DNA of 64,000 nucleotides from Lacipirellula parvula. Lineage in GTDB: Bacteria; Planctomycetota; Planctomycetia; Pirellulales; Lacipirellulaceae. The stretch is taken from assembly GCF_009177095.1 (NCBI RefSeq), contig NZ_AP021861.1, positions 3,578,501 to 3,642,500 of the forward strand. Reading direction: 5' to 3'. The stretch's first letter is position 1; every line of letters begins with the position of its first letter. Both the position numbers and the translations under genes were made by a program. The notes below the pieces were generated by a model, which did no database searches, was not told where the DNA came from, and saw only the letters and a list, made by a program, of their open reading frames with translations. Of the stretch, positions 45,757-55,002 are shown in pieces.

Positions 45757-46949
45757 TAGAAGCACGTCTTTCCGTGGATGTCGGGAATATCGTAGGAGTT
45801 GGCCGGGTCGTCGTACACGTCGGTCAGCGGCAACGTCGAAGCGCTCCGCAGCGCGAACCGGCCGACGACGTCGTTGATGCTGCGCTTCACGAATTCGATG
45901 CGCTCATCCTTCACTGTCCGCCGTTCAAAGAGACTGCGTTGGCGATCGGTGAGCGGTCGCAGCCGGTCGGCAATGACGTGCATGTAGTGAACTGTCGCCG
46001 ACGCTGGGCGCCAGACCCGCGGTAGGAGCCATAGTGCTGCGTCTCGCAAATCACCGGTGTCGGCGGTACTTCCAAGTAGGCTGCACCGAATCGCTCGCCC
46101 GGGGGCGCCCCTGAAGTCGAGCGACAGCGTCAGTTGGTCGCAGGTGACTTGATAGTAGAAGAGTGCTTCCACAACGCGCTCGACGTTGCGGACGACGAAC
46201 GCCGCCACGCGGGCGGGGTCGCGGGTCGCGCGGCCAATCGAGCCGCCGCGGGCTATCCGCTGATGAGCGGCGCGGCTGATGAGAACGGGCAGCACCGGCT
46301 CGCCCCGCAGTTCGTACCAGAGCCGTTCTCCCACCACGGTCAGCAGTTTGCGAATCAGCCGGTTGTCGGCGGCGACGAACTCGTCGCAGGTGGTGATGCG
46401 ATGGGCGGCGAGCTTGATCGCTGCCTTGCCGGCAATGCCGCAGACTTCGGTGACGGGGATGCCCGCTAGCAGTTCGCGACGCTCGTCGTCGGACGTGACG
46501 ATGCGGACGCCGAACGGTTTACTGGAATCTGAGCAGAGTTTGGCCAGCGTCTTCGTCGGGGCGATGCCGACGCTCACCGGGACGCCAACGCGCTCCAGGA
46601 TGGCGGCCTGCAGGCCGTGAGGGTCGATCACTTCGACTTCATAGAACGATTCGTCGATCGAGTAGAACTCAACCCGCGGGCTGACTTCTTTCACCAGTTC
46701 GAGCATCTTCCTGCTAAGGGCTTCGTACCAGCGAAAGTCACGCTTCACATAGACGGCGTCGGGGCAGAGCGTCACGCCTTCCCAGATCGGCGTTCCCGTC
46801 TTGATGCCGGCGGCCTTTGCCTCGTAACTCTTGGCGATGATGCAGGCGCCATGGTTGCCGATGACGCCGACCGGTACGCCGGTCAGATGAGGGAACCTCA
46901 CCCGCTCCGCGGAGACGTAAAAGCAATCTGCATCGACGTGGCCTATCAT
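45756..46949 (-). CDS. Y-family DNA polymerase
   Basis: A 397-residue translesion-type polymerase. HVDADCFYVSAERVR carries the first catalytic Asp and the steric region, GVIGNHGACIIAKSYEAKAAGI the next motif, and FYSIDESFYEV the SIDE motif with the catalytic acidic pair. VSVGIAPTKTLAKLCSDSSKP and the HhH region (EVCGIAGKAAIKLAAH) follow, and a little-finger-like domain extends to residue 350. It is near the usual DinB/UmuC length but lacks a clear C-terminal clamp-binding motif. It probably bypasses damaged bases. The start of the SRAP-like gene overlaps its stop by 1 base. Which subfamily it belongs to (UmuC, DinB or a planctomycete branch) is not resolved. Confidence 0.88.
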   Translation of the reverse strand: MIGHVDADCFYVSAERVRFPHLTGVPVGVIGNHGACIIAKSYEAKAAGIKTGTPIWEGVTLCPDAVYVKRDFRWYEALSRKMLELVKEVSPRVEFYSIDESFYEVEVIDPHGLQAAILERVGVPVSVGIAPTKTLAKLCSDSSKPFGVRIVTSDDERRELLAGIPVTEVCGIAGKAAIKLAAHRITTCDEFVAADNRLIRKLLTVVGERLWYELRGEPVLPVLISRAAHQRIARGGSIGRATRDPARVAAFVVRNVERVVEALFYYQVTCDQLTLSLDFRGAPGRAIRCSLLGSTADTGDLRDAALWLLPRVWRPASATVHYMHVIADRLRPLTDRQRSLFERRTVKDERIEFVKRSINDVVGRFALRSASTLPLTDVYDDPANSYDIPDIHGKTCF

Positions 46950-47135
46950 GGCTCACCAATCTACCGACTGATGAACAAATAGCCACCATCGCAAAAACTA
47001 CAGAATCTGGTGGCCAGTAGGGCGATGGCACACTACGCGGGGACATAAAACGAGAAGAATTGGTCCGCGCTCCTGGTTCGCCACGTCCCTAGCTGCTGAA
47101 TCTTTCGACAAAGAGGGGTAAATATACTAAGCGCA

Positions 47136-47147
47136 CCACATATGTGG
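47136..47147. promoter_or_regulatory. Palindromic candidate operator
   Basis: CCACATATGTGG, a perfect 12-bp palindrome, 67 bp before the start at 47215 and about 190 bp upstream of the divergent Y-family polymerase. It could be a regulator site for either gene, or chance. Confidence 0.35.
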
Positions 47148-47214
47148 GGATTGCTGCTCCGCACGGCGCTCGCCAAGCTACTCGCCCCTTCATTGAGTAG
47201 CAACAGGGTGCAAA

Positions 47215-47574
47215 ATGAGAGACATGTTCTTTGTCGCAGAGATGCGACTCGCTGGCCCGGGGCAGCGGCTAGTTGTGAGCGCTAGAGACATCGGCAACAT
47301 CGTCGTGCCGGTGTTCCTCGTCGATCCAGAGTTCTACGATGACTTTCTGGAGTCGGCCGAATACCTGCATGACTATCCCGCCGCGAATACTTGTTCGGAA
47401 CTCTCACGGGAGTGCAATCGAGCTTTGTGGTATCCGAGCTACCGCACACGCTGGCGAATCGTCTACGCTCCAGGGCCGTTTGAGATCGACGTGGAAGTCG
47501 AGCTGATCTCGCCCCTCAGTGCCGTGCCGCCTTTGCCAGCGAGGCTGCCGAGCGGAAGAACCGCCGTCACCTAG
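47215..47574 (+). CDS. Hypothetical 119-aa protein
   Basis: No family recognised. SD-like AGGGTG lies just before the ATG. The product begins MRDMFFVAEMRLAGPGQRLVVSARDIGNIVVPVFLVDPEFYDDFLESAEYLHDY, is acidic in the middle and ends in a Pro-rich stretch. No signal or membrane segment. Its end overlaps the end of the convergent nuclease gene by 8 bp. It faces away from the DNA-damage pair, sharing the 265-bp divergent region. Confidence 0.55.
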   Translation: MRDMFFVAEMRLAGPGQRLVVSARDIGNIVVPVFLVDPEFYDDFLESAEYLHDYPAANTCSELSRECNRALWYPSYRTRWRIVYAPGPFEIDVEVELISPLSAVPPLPARLPSGRTAVT

Positions 47575-48535
47575 TGCCCTCGCGCCAAATTGCCGCGAGC
47601 CGCTTGCCAGCAGCTACAGCGCGGAGTTGAGCCAGTTTGCCGGCCTGTTTAAGGTACGCTTCGGAGAAGTAGATTTCGGGAAGTTCGCCACCCTCTTCCA
47701 TCGTCGCCTTCACGGGGCCGAGAACCTCGTGCGTGTAAGCGTGGTCGACGGCGGCGGAGCGACTTTCGGCCAGCCAGACGAGCGGCTCAAGCGGGTTCTC
47801 TGCCGCCATCGCCGCATTGCCGGCAACCGCGAACTCGGGCGCAGCAATTTCCTTCACACGGCGATCTAGAGTCCCTTCGCTATAACGACCGCCGAGCAGT
47901 CCATCCCACAGCGCGTGCATATTGTTCTTCTGCCGCGTCGGGATCGAGTTGGCGCCGCGGTCGCCTTCGGGGAACAAGCGAGCGGCGTAGAGGCTGCCCG
48001 CGTGGCATGGTTGGTGAGCATCGCCAACCAGATGGCCAAGCCAGCAAAGTGCAATCGCTCGATCGGCGGGTGGCGCCGCTTGGTCGTTGAAAATGCGCCG
48101 GCTCAGTTCGATCGCTTGAGCGATGTGGAGGTCCTGCGTCTCAAGAGTGGCGTCCGTCGGCAATTCACCTGGCGTCTTGGGAACCTGATACTCTGACGGC
48201 TCGCCAAGGGTTAGCGTGGCTCCGAGTTGGTAGTGCCAAGAGGGACGGTTGTACTCCGGCAGCTTCCGAGCGATGTCGGGCCAGTAGCCAGCTGTGCCGA
48301 CGCGGAAACGATCGGCGTTCTTGATCTTCTCTGGCGGCGTGAAGTCTTCGGCGTATCGCGGGTGAGCGGCGAGGATCGCGAGAAGCTTCTGCTGCTCTTC
48401 GGGCGTCAGCTCATCGAACGCGAGCAGAGCGACTAAATGGTGCCCGGACTCTGACCAAGCGCCAGCACGCTGGGTTGCCATCAAAACGAAGACGGCGACA
48501 AACAAAGCGAGAAAGCTGCGAGCAGCGGAGCGCAT
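47567..48535 (-). CDS. S1/P1-family nuclease
   Basis: A 322-residue secreted zinc nuclease. ATG 48535 is chosen because GGAA precedes it and it gives a signal peptide (SFLALFVAVFVLMATQRAGA) that, once cleaved, leaves Trp at the N-terminus. The mature WSESGHHLVALLA matches the family's N-terminal Trp and His zinc ligands. HLVGDAHQPCH and DRGANSIPTRQKNNMHALWD supply the remaining ligands. S1/P1 enzymes cut single-stranded DNA and RNA or remove 3' phosphates, needing three zinc ions. It is probably extracytoplasmic and used for scavenging phosphate or nucleotides. It lies downstream of an Rrf2-type regulator gene with an 87-bp gap. Confidence 0.88.
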   Translation of the reverse strand: MRSAARSFLALFVAVFVLMATQRAGAWSESGHHLVALLAFDELTPEEQQKLLAILAAHPRYAEDFTPPEKIKNADRFRVGTAGYWPDIARKLPEYNRPSWHYQLGATLTLGEPSEYQVPKTPGELPTDATLETQDLHIAQAIELSRRIFNDQAAPPADRAIALCWLGHLVGDAHQPCHAGSLYAARLFPEGDRGANSIPTRQKNNMHALWDGLLGGRYSEGTLDRRVKEIAAPEFAVAGNAAMAAENPLEPLVWLAESRSAAVDHAYTHEVLGPVKATMEEGGELPEIYFSEAYLKQAGKLAQLRAVAAGKRLAAIWREGTR

Positions 48536-48622
48536 GGCAAGTTCCACGGGGCGGGCATGATGGAAACGAAAACGCCGCTCAGTGTATAGCCAATCGTGAA
48601 GACGGGGTGAAGTAGGCGGCGT

Positions 48623-49027
48623 CTAGGCCGCCTTCGCCACCTTCAACTCTGCGAGCGTTATCGCCGCCAGCCGCTTCCGGGTATCGGCTGCAACGGCCGC
48701 CATCGCCTTCGAGACCGCGTTGACAGAAGCCGGCGCCATCCCAGTCAACTCCAATGGCGTGCCGTCGATCGGCCCGTCGATCGCCTCGACGATCTCCAGC
48801 AGCGTAATCTTCGACGCCGGCCGTGCGAGCTTGTAGCCGCCCGACACGCCGCGGACGCTTAGGAGAACCCGTTCGTTGACTAGCGTCCGCAGCAACTGCA
48901 GGACGTAGCGAGTGGGCAGGTTGGCCGCTTTGCAGATGCTCGTGTTCGAGACGACCGATCCGGCCGGTTGGGCGGCGATGTGCGACATCGCTGAAATAGC
49001 GTAGCTGCAGGTGTTGCCAAGCTTCAT
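48623..49027 (-). CDS. Rrf2-family transcriptional regulator lacking the Fe-S cysteines
   Basis: A 134-residue winged-helix regulator. The Rrf2 pattern is clear: MKLGNTCSYAISAMSHIA, SICKAANLPTRYVLQLLRTLVNERVLLSVRGVSGGYKLA, TLLEIVEAIDGPI. Classic IscR or NsrR members have three cysteines after the wing to hold an Fe-S cluster. Here the C-terminal region (GTPLELTGMAPASVNAV to the end) has none, so it is probably a cluster-free member sensing something else. Targets are not evident. Confidence 0.85.
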   Translation of the reverse strand: MKLGNTCSYAISAMSHIAAQPAGSVVSNTSICKAANLPTRYVLQLLRTLVNERVLLSVRGVSGGYKLARPASKITLLEIVEAIDGPIDGTPLELTGMAPASVNAVSKAMAAVAADTRKRLAAITLAELKVAKAA

Positions 49028-49080
49028 CTGTGGAGTTCCTGGGGTGGGATCTCCAGATTAGGCACATGGCGGGTGGGTGT

Positions 49081-49404
49081 TCAAGGAATTTCAGGTTCCG
49101 GGAGGCCCTCGAAGACTTCTGCCTCGGGGAAAAGTCGCTGGACCATTGCCTTCTTCGTTTTCCAATCGCCTTCCAGCGGAATATAGACGTAGCGAATCGG
49201 CTTGTCGCCAAGTAGTTCGCGGAAAGTATTCACCGACGGCGAGGCTTTGCCGAGGAGGTTAGGCGATTCGATAGCTGCAATAAACGCAGGCCCTGAGCTC
49301 ATCGCCTCTCGCCGCTGCCTCACGATGCTCAACTGCCATAGAGGAAAGGCCGCGATGGCGACCAGGGCGAGTGCAAGGCGGAGGGTGAAGCGGGGGCGAG
49401 GCAT
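49081..49404 (-). CDS. Hypothetical membrane-anchored protein (107 aa)
   Basis: The N-terminus has a single hydrophobic segment after a basic start (RFTLRLALALVAIAAFPLWQL), the FTLR-type membrane motif frequent in planctomycetes. A soluble part follows (AFIAAIESPNLLGKASP, KPIRYVYIPLEGDWKTKKAMVQRLFPEAEVFEGL). It may be partly homologous to small planctomycete proteins of unknown role. It starts 1 base after the stop of the gene at 49406, so the two form an operon. Confidence 0.6.
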   Translation of the reverse strand: MPRPRFTLRLALALVAIAAFPLWQLSIVRQRREAMSSGPAFIAAIESPNLLGKASPSVNTFRELLGDKPIRYVYIPLEGDWKTKKAMVQRLFPEAEVFEGLPEPEIP

Positions 49405-49405
49405 T

Positions 49406-49876
49406 CTACAAGGTTGCCACTAATCCAAGGATCAATGCCAGCGCGGTGGTGACGAGCATCGCCGAGCGTAGCGAGAATTGATTTGTTCGCACTCGGAATG
49501 CAACAACACCCGGCAGCATCGCCATGATCGCCGCGAGCCAGTGCGGGATGTCGATCCAGTAAGATGAGTACACGTTGCTCGATTGCGAACCTAAGTGACT
49601 CGGCGACGCATTCTGCTTGCGGTACTCGTCGAGCGACTGCATACCCGCCAGTTTCGTCGACGATCCGCGCCACGTCGAATTAGTGCAACCAAACAGTTTG
49701 AAGGTGCGTCGTACCAGAAAGCTCCCTTCAATCGATCGCACCAGGTATGACGTCCCGTGCTGCGGCTCGAAGACAACGGCGTCGCAGACGGAATAGCTGC
49801 GGACCATCAGCCCAAGGAATGCAACCCCGAGTGAGAAACTAAGTGCGATGACGGTTGTTCGAATAAACCCAACCAT
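49406..49876 (-). CDS. Hypothetical membrane protein (156 aa)
   Basis: A protein with N-terminal (TTVIALSFSLGVAFLGLMV) and C-terminal (IPHWLAAIMAMLPGVVAF; FSLRSAMLVTTALALILGLV) membrane segments around a polar middle with Cys and Ser/Thr. The FSLRxxLxxTTxxA segment is a recurring planctomycete C-terminal motif of unknown role. ATG 49876 is preferred over 49897, which would add only seven residues, but neither start is decided by an SD. Pairs with the next small gene. Confidence 0.6.
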   Translation of the reverse strand: MVGFIRTTVIALSFSLGVAFLGLMVRSYSVCDAVVFEPQHGTSYLVRSIEGSFLVRRTFKLFGCTNSTWRGSSTKLAGMQSLDEYRKQNASPSHLGSQSSNVYSSYWIDIPHWLAAIMAMLPGVVAFRVRTNQFSLRSAMLVTTALALILGLVATL

Positions 49877-50131
49877 CCCTCGATCGTATGCGACCACTCC
49901 GCCAATTGGTTAGTCGCAGGGAAACATCACGGGTAACGAGCGATTGAATCGACGCATCCGTGACCAGCGATTCTTCAGCGAGACCCTCGAACGGGTGCGC
50001 CGGTCTCCCCGAACATTGAGTTGCGAAACGGGAGGCGAGCAAACCCAGGCGGCGATGCTGGCGGATCCCGGAGCGTGGACGGCGCCGGCGGTGGAGTTCG
50101 ACGGCGCGGCGGCTGTCGGCGATCAGTGAGG

Positions 50132-50154
50132 CAGGTCCCAACCGTTGGGACCTG
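50132..50154. repeat. 23-base palindrome
   Basis: CAGGTCCCAAC, one base, GTTGGGACCTG. As RNA it would make a 9-bp stem with a 5-base loop. Either a hairpin between two minus-strand genes or a regulator site. Confidence 0.5.
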
Positions 50155-50278
50155 AGCGAGTGGTAAGAATCGACGATTCCGCGCTGCGGATGTCAGCATG
50201 CTGAATCGGGGTTCGCGGAATCGCGAAATTGTACCACTCGAGTCTTTCGGGCCTGATCTTTGACAATTGAAAAAAGTA

Positions 50279-50312
50279 GCCCCGCCGCGGAAGTCGTGAG
50301 CCGCGGCGGGGC
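50279..50312 (-). terminator. Intrinsic terminator of the beta-helix protein gene
   Basis: A 12-bp stem GCCCCGCCGCGG / CCGCGGCGGGGC with a 10-base loop. On the minus strand it is followed by a T-rich run (tacttttttcaa), 18 bases after the stop of the gene at 50330. A textbook intrinsic terminator. Confidence 0.85.
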
Positions 50313-50329
50313 GTGAAGACAAGATTCGG

Positions 50330-53300
50330 TTAAGCGTAAAGCTCACCGACTGCGAGTTCGACGGCGCCGATATCGATGCCGTCGCCGAAACCGTAGACAT
50401 TGTCCGCGGTGCGATCAAAGCCGCGTTGATCGAAATCGATTTCCCACAGGTCATCGATCGTATCGTCGCCAGCATCAACAGCAGCGCTGTCGTACATCAA
50501 CGCATGGGTCAATGTTGGGCCGCCATTGTCGGCGAGTGGCATCAACTTAGCATCTAGAGCGGATATCGTACCGCGAATATTTCCCTTCAGATCCGAGAAG
50601 TAATCATCAGGATCGTACCCAATAAGATTGTACGAACTATCTGAGTCGATATCGCCATTGATGTGCACGTAAAGGTCGCTGTCTGATGTCCCGGCGTAGT
50701 TACCTGCGAGGATCGTGTTGTGTAGTATCGCTGTGGTGTATGAGCCCACCATCAACCCACCCGAATAGCCGCTCGTATCGGCCGAATTGTCTGTGATCGT
50801 CGAATTTATTATTGAAAGAGATGTTCCGCCGAACGCAGCAACACCTCCAAACCAATATCCCGTATTACCTGATATAGTGCTATTGAGAATGGATGCAGGC
50901 TCGGCGCTGAGAAGATAGATGCCGCCGCTGTCCGGCCCGCCGTTACTGCTAATCGTACTTCCGTAAACATTGAGTTCCGCTGCCAGAACCTTCACTCCTC
51001 CCACCAAGTCACCCTGGTTGTCATCAACTGTAGAGTTGATGATCGTCAGCACCCCGGTATCCACGAGCACCCCGCCTGTATCGGCGCCAGTGTTCCCTGA
51101 GACGCTCACTTCATCGAGTGTCAAATTTGAATCAGATGCGTAAATCCCTCCCGCGTCGTCTCCATTGCCGCCTGTGATGGTAATTCCACGCATAACCACC
51201 GTCGCGCCGTCAATAACAAATACGGAGCTGTTACCGAAAGCGTTAATAGTTACTGGCAAAACGTCGGAGGCGTAAATCGTAAGATCGCTCGTAACATCGA
51301 GACTTCCCAAGATAGAAGATAGCGCGATTTCGTCGTCATTCCACTCTATGAAGTCGAAAACAATAGTCTCTTTGCCAGCCAAATCTGCCGACAATGCGAT
51401 CGCTTCTCGGAGCCTGAGAGAATCCGTCGTGGCTTTTAAGTTGACGGAGTTATTGCGATCATCATCGCTACGTACGATTAGCGTTGTACCAGTGCTGGCT
51501 TCGTAAGCGCCGATGTCGCGGTAACCTCCTCCCCCGTTCGGGTATGTGCCGTCCGGAAGATCGTACTTACCCGTGAAACCGAGTCCGCGCTGGTCGTAGG
51601 TTGTCGCATATGCATTACTTCCCTTGTCGATCGCCGGGCTGGTTGTCTTCAGGGCGTGCGTCTTCGTCTTACCGCCGTAGTCGCCGAGCGGCGCCAGTCC
51701 CGCGGTATTGGGACTGCTCAGTATGATGTTGCCGTTCGTGTTGCTCAGACCGCCGGCTCCCCCGCTGCCGATGAGGTTGTAGGTGCTGTTAGTTAAATCG
51801 ACTGAGCCCAAGATATCCAGCTTGGTACTGGTCGAGTGAGCCGTGTTCTCAGAGACGATCGTGTTGTGGAGAACCGGGTCCGACGTGTTGTTGAGACGCT
51901 GGAGACCGCCGCTATCGTTGCCGATGTTGTAAGCGATCGTGGAGTTGACCAGACTGAAGGAAGCCAAGCTGTTCTGCAGGCGAATGCCGCCGCTATAGAA
52001 CGCATGGTTTCCTGAGAACGTGCTGTTCGTGATCTCGATCGATGACGTGTTCGTGCTGTCAGCGGCAAGGCCGCCGCCGGCCGAATAGGTCGAGGTCGCA
52101 AGTCCAAGAGCAACGTTGTTGGAAATGGTGCTGCCGGTGATCTCCACTTCGCCGTCGTCGAGGCTGAGGTAGAGGCCACTACCGATCGCCGCATGATTGC
52201 CGTCGACGGTGCTGTTACGGAGGTAGAGCGAGGCGGTTCCCGTCAATCCGTTCTGGGTGAGAATGCCGCCGCCATAGCCTAAGGCGGTGGTGGTATTACC
52301 ACTAACGACGACGCTCTCCAGCGTCAGCACGCCGTTGTTGAGAATACCGCCGCCAGTGGAGACGTTGCCGCCGCCCGTCACAGTGAGGCCGCTGATGGTT
52401 ACTTCGGTGCCGGCGTTGATCGTAAATACGCGGCTTAGGCCGCCGGCATCAATAACCAACTTCTCCGCATCAGGCCCATTGATCGTCACGTCGTTCGACA
52501 GAACCAAGGCGCCGAGCGCGAGTTCTATAGTTCCAGTCAGCCCGCTGGCAAAGACAATCTCCGTGACGCCAACTGCCTCGGAAGCGATTGCGATCGCTTC
52601 GCGGAGGCTAAGTCGACCTAGGCGATAGTCGCCATCATCCTCATCCTCAAGAGTTGAGACGAGAATAGTTCCACTGGTTAAATCTCCAAACTCATCATTA
52701 CCACCGTTGTAGGACCACCCCCCCGCTTCATCGCTGAAGCCGATCTGCCAAGCTAAGAAATCGAACTCATCGACGTCACCGTCTGCGTCCGCATCGCCGG
52801 TCGAAAGCGTAGCGCCGGTCGACGTGCCGAAGTATGTCATCCAAGTAAGAAAGTCATCCCTGTCGACATGCCCGTTGGTGTCATAATCTGCGGAAGGGAT
52901 ACTCCCCATTCCGCGACCGAACTGTTGTTTCCATATATCAAGATCGTTGCTGTCGACATCGCCATCGAAGTTGGCATCCCCTTGACTGTGAGTCGCACCC
53001 GTTGCGATGCCAAAACCTCGCTGCCAGATAAGAAAATCGGCGCCGTCAACGCGGCCATCGTTGTTGAAGTCGGCGTTATAGTCATCCGCGTCGATCGGCT
53101 GCTTCTCAAAAGCTCCGATGTCAATGACGGCCTCACCAATGCCGTCGCCGTTGAATATTCGTTCGTAGGGTGTCAACCGTTGATCGAAGTCGGGCGGATT
53201 GATGATATCTTCATCCCCGGAATCAATGGCTAAGCTACCTGTCCGTAGAGCATGGGTCTGAATTCTTGATCCGTCTGGTAAGAAAAATCCACCGTTTGCA

Positions 53301-54871
53301 TCGAGTCGTTCGAGCGACGGGTCCTGACTTAAGATATTCCCGTTGCCTGAGAGGCTGGAGCCAACGTCGAACGTTTCGATAAGCGAGTACTCTGAATCTA
53401 ACGCTTCGGCATAGCCGCCCGGGTAGTAGCGTGTTGATAAGTCTTCACGCACAACTTGACTCGTGTTCACTCTACGAAAGTCGTTGTCTCCTAACAACAC
53501 ATGATTGAGAGAAAGCCCCGCTGAAGCCTGGAGTCCAGCTCCGGTCATTTCAACCTTCCCCCAGCCTTCACCAGTCAAGATGTGGTTGTTAGCGATAGTG
53601 GAGTGGCGTATATCGAACGCATTGTCGATCCCGGACAAATAGATACCTGCGCCTTGTGAAATGAAAGCGTGTGGTAAGAGGTGCAGGTTTAAGCTATTTC
53701 GAAGCTCGGAGACAATCTGGTTGCCACTAAAAGTGCTTGAATCCACAACGGTGTCACCAACTAGATATGCGCCCGCCCCGAACGCTTCGAACTGCAACCA
53801 CGAACTCACGCCAATAAAACCGATATCCCATTCGGCGACATTATTGCTGATGGTCGTGTACGAAACGTTGTACGCTCCTCCTACCGCGTAGATGCCGGCT
53901 CCCGTAACGATGCCCGTGTTGTCGGCAGACTGCGAATCAATCCCTTGGCCTGCAATTTTTAGCGAATTGCCATCAACTACGGTGCGGGTCACATTTAATT
54001 CGCCGGTGTCAATTGCGATACCGCCCCCTCTTAGAATTGGGGTGTGGCCGCTCTGCTGGTCTATGTCATCGGTAGCATATGACATATCGATAAAAGATGA
54101 ATTTTTGCTGACGATACTGTCCGTGACCGTCAGATTGCCTCCTGAGTAGACTCCGGCTCCTGTGAGCGTTATGCCGACGAGTTCAACCCCACTCACGAGA
54201 GCAATTAGCTGGTTGTTGGTGACGATCGAGCTGCTAATAGTTAGTTCTGCACCGTACAGAACCGCAATTCCACCGCCGTAGAACTGCTCACCTGCGGCTA
54301 GTCCATTGGAGGCTAATCCGACTATCGCGTTGTTGGAGATGACGGACTCGTGCACTTCCAGGTCCTCTAAAGACCGTATAGCGCCTCCCTCAGCGCCTAG
54401 AGTTCCATCTACATCTCCACCGGTTAGCGTGACGCCCGCGATTGTGGCTAGAAATCGACTGCCGCCATTCCCATCGTCGATACTGAAGATGCGACTTCCG
54501 TTGCCGTTCTTTATTCCATCGACATCCGTCGCGCGTACGGTAAGGAGGTTGGCGCCGGGCCCGCTTACCTCGAGCTCATCAGTTATGTTTATCTGGCCTG
54601 TGGTGAGGGCAATCACTCGCGGTACATTAAATGATGCATCAAACTTAATTTCGTCCGCGCCACTATGTGCATTAGCTTGCCCGATCGCATACCGCAACGA
54701 CCCTGACCCGCTGTCAAAATCGTTGCTTACCCAATAGGTAGTGAGGACGCGCCGTTCCTCAAGCTGTTCATGTCTCAGCTTTTTACCCCTTGATGAATTC
54801 GTCTCGCGCTTCGAGAGACGCCAACCAAGCTTCGCCATCGTTCGGACCCAAGAGCTAGGAAGTCTGCGCAT
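50330..54871 (-). CDS. Giant beta-helix surface protein (1513 aa), choice-of-anchor-Q type
   Basis: Starts at ATG 54871 with SD GAGAGG six bases before it. The N-terminus has a basic stretch and QLEERRVLTTYWVSN, a planctomycete LExR-type export signature. The body is a large right-handed beta-helix: repeated ITGGxVxGxxGAIRS and LTVTDSIVSKNSS-like rungs, with GDGIDIGAVE-type ends typical of choice-of-anchor Q domains. Around residues 600-710 there are two or three dockerin-like Ca-loops (DYNADFNNDGRVDGADFLIWQ, GDANFDGDVDSNDLDIWK, DTNGHVDRDDFLTW, DADGDVDEFDFLAWQ), in the middle instead of the C-terminus. A second and third SLREAIAIASEAVG-type beta-helix follows. It ends without a PEP tail. Probably an adhesin or polysaccharide-binding/cleaving protein. 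Confidence 0.85.
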   Translation of the reverse strand: MRRLPSSWVRTMAKLGWRLSKRETNSSRGKKLRHEQLEERRVLTTYWVSNDFDSGSGSLRYAIGQANAHSGADEIKFDASFNVPRVIALTTGQINITDELEVSGPGANLLTVRATDVDGIKNGNGSRIFSIDDGNGGSRFLATIAGVTLTGGDVDGTLGAEGGAIRSLEDLEVHESVISNNAIVGLASNGLAAGEQFYGGGIAVLYGAELTISSSIVTNNQLIALVSGVELVGITLTGAGVYSGGNLTVTDSIVSKNSSFIDMSYATDDIDQQSGHTPILRGGGIAIDTGELNVTRTVVDGNSLKIAGQGIDSQSADNTGIVTGAGIYAVGGAYNVSYTTISNNVAEWDIGFIGVSSWLQFEAFGAGAYLVGDTVVDSSTFSGNQIVSELRNSLNLHLLPHAFISQGAGIYLSGIDNAFDIRHSTIANNHILTGEGWGKVEMTGAGLQASAGLSLNHVLLGDNDFRRVNTSQVVREDLSTRYYPGGYAEALDSEYSLIETFDVGSSLSGNGNILSQDPSLERLDANGGFFLPDGSRIQTHALRTGSLAIDSGDEDIINPPDFDQRLTPYERIFNGDGIGEAVIDIGAFEKQPIDADDYNADFNNDGRVDGADFLIWQRGFGIATGATHSQGDANFDGDVDSNDLDIWKQQFGRGMGSIPSADYDTNGHVDRDDFLTWMTYFGTSTGATLSTGDADADGDVDEFDFLAWQIGFSDEAGGWSYNGGNDEFGDLTSGTILVSTLEDEDDGDYRLGRLSLREAIAIASEAVGVTEIVFASGLTGTIELALGALVLSNDVTINGPDAEKLVIDAGGLSRVFTINAGTEVTISGLTVTGGGNVSTGGGILNNGVLTLESVVVSGNTTTALGYGGGILTQNGLTGTASLYLRNSTVDGNHAAIGSGLYLSLDDGEVEITGSTISNNVALGLATSTYSAGGGLAADSTNTSSIEITNSTFSGNHAFYSGGIRLQNSLASFSLVNSTIAYNIGNDSGGLQRLNNTSDPVLHNTIVSENTAHSTSTKLDILGSVDLTNSTYNLIGSGGAGGLSNTNGNIILSSPNTAGLAPLGDYGGKTKTHALKTTSPAIDKGSNAYATTYDQRGLGFTGKYDLPDGTYPNGGGGYRDIGAYEASTGTTLIVRSDDDRNNSVNLKATTDSLRLREAIALSADLAGKETIVFDFIEWNDDEIALSSILGSLDVTSDLTIYASDVLPVTINAFGNSSVFVIDGATVVMRGITITGGNGDDAGGIYASDSNLTLDEVSVSGNTGADTGGVLVDTGVLTIINSTVDDNQGDLVGGVKVLAAELNVYGSTISSNGGPDSGGIYLLSAEPASILNSTISGNTGYWFGGVAAFGGTSLSIINSTITDNSADTSGYSGGLMVGSYTTAILHNTILAGNYAGTSDSDLYVHINGDIDSDSSYNLIGYDPDDYFSDLKGNIRGTISALDAKLMPLADNGGPTLTHALMYDSAAVDAGDDTIDDLWEIDFDQRGFDRTADNVYGFGDGIDIGAVELAVGELYA

Positions 54872-55002
54872 TAGTAGCCTCTCATCCTGTGATTGCTGAA
54901 AGACGCAAGTTCCGCACGGTGCAAGAAGAAGGGCAACCGAAAAGCGCGAAGCTCAAACAGTTGCGCGGAAGCCACGGCGGTGTTTGTAGCTCAATCGTAT
55001 GA

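Larger units (their letters stand above)
49877..50329. other. 453-bp intergenic region with two hairpins
   Basis: No gene is supported. It contains the 23-base palindrome at 50132-50154 and the terminator at 50279-50312. The rest shows no coding pattern, and the short open frames on both strands lack start signals. Confidence 0.5.

Noticed and set aside
46950-47214. LexA box upstream of the Y-family polymerase
   Set aside because: I could not match a known LexA consensus for this phylum. The palindrome at 47136 is listed only as a candidate.
50330-54871. Repeats inside the giant gene considered as a CRISPR array
   Set aside because: Repeats are degenerate, keep the protein frame and follow a beta-helix rung pattern, unlike identical repeats with unique spacers.
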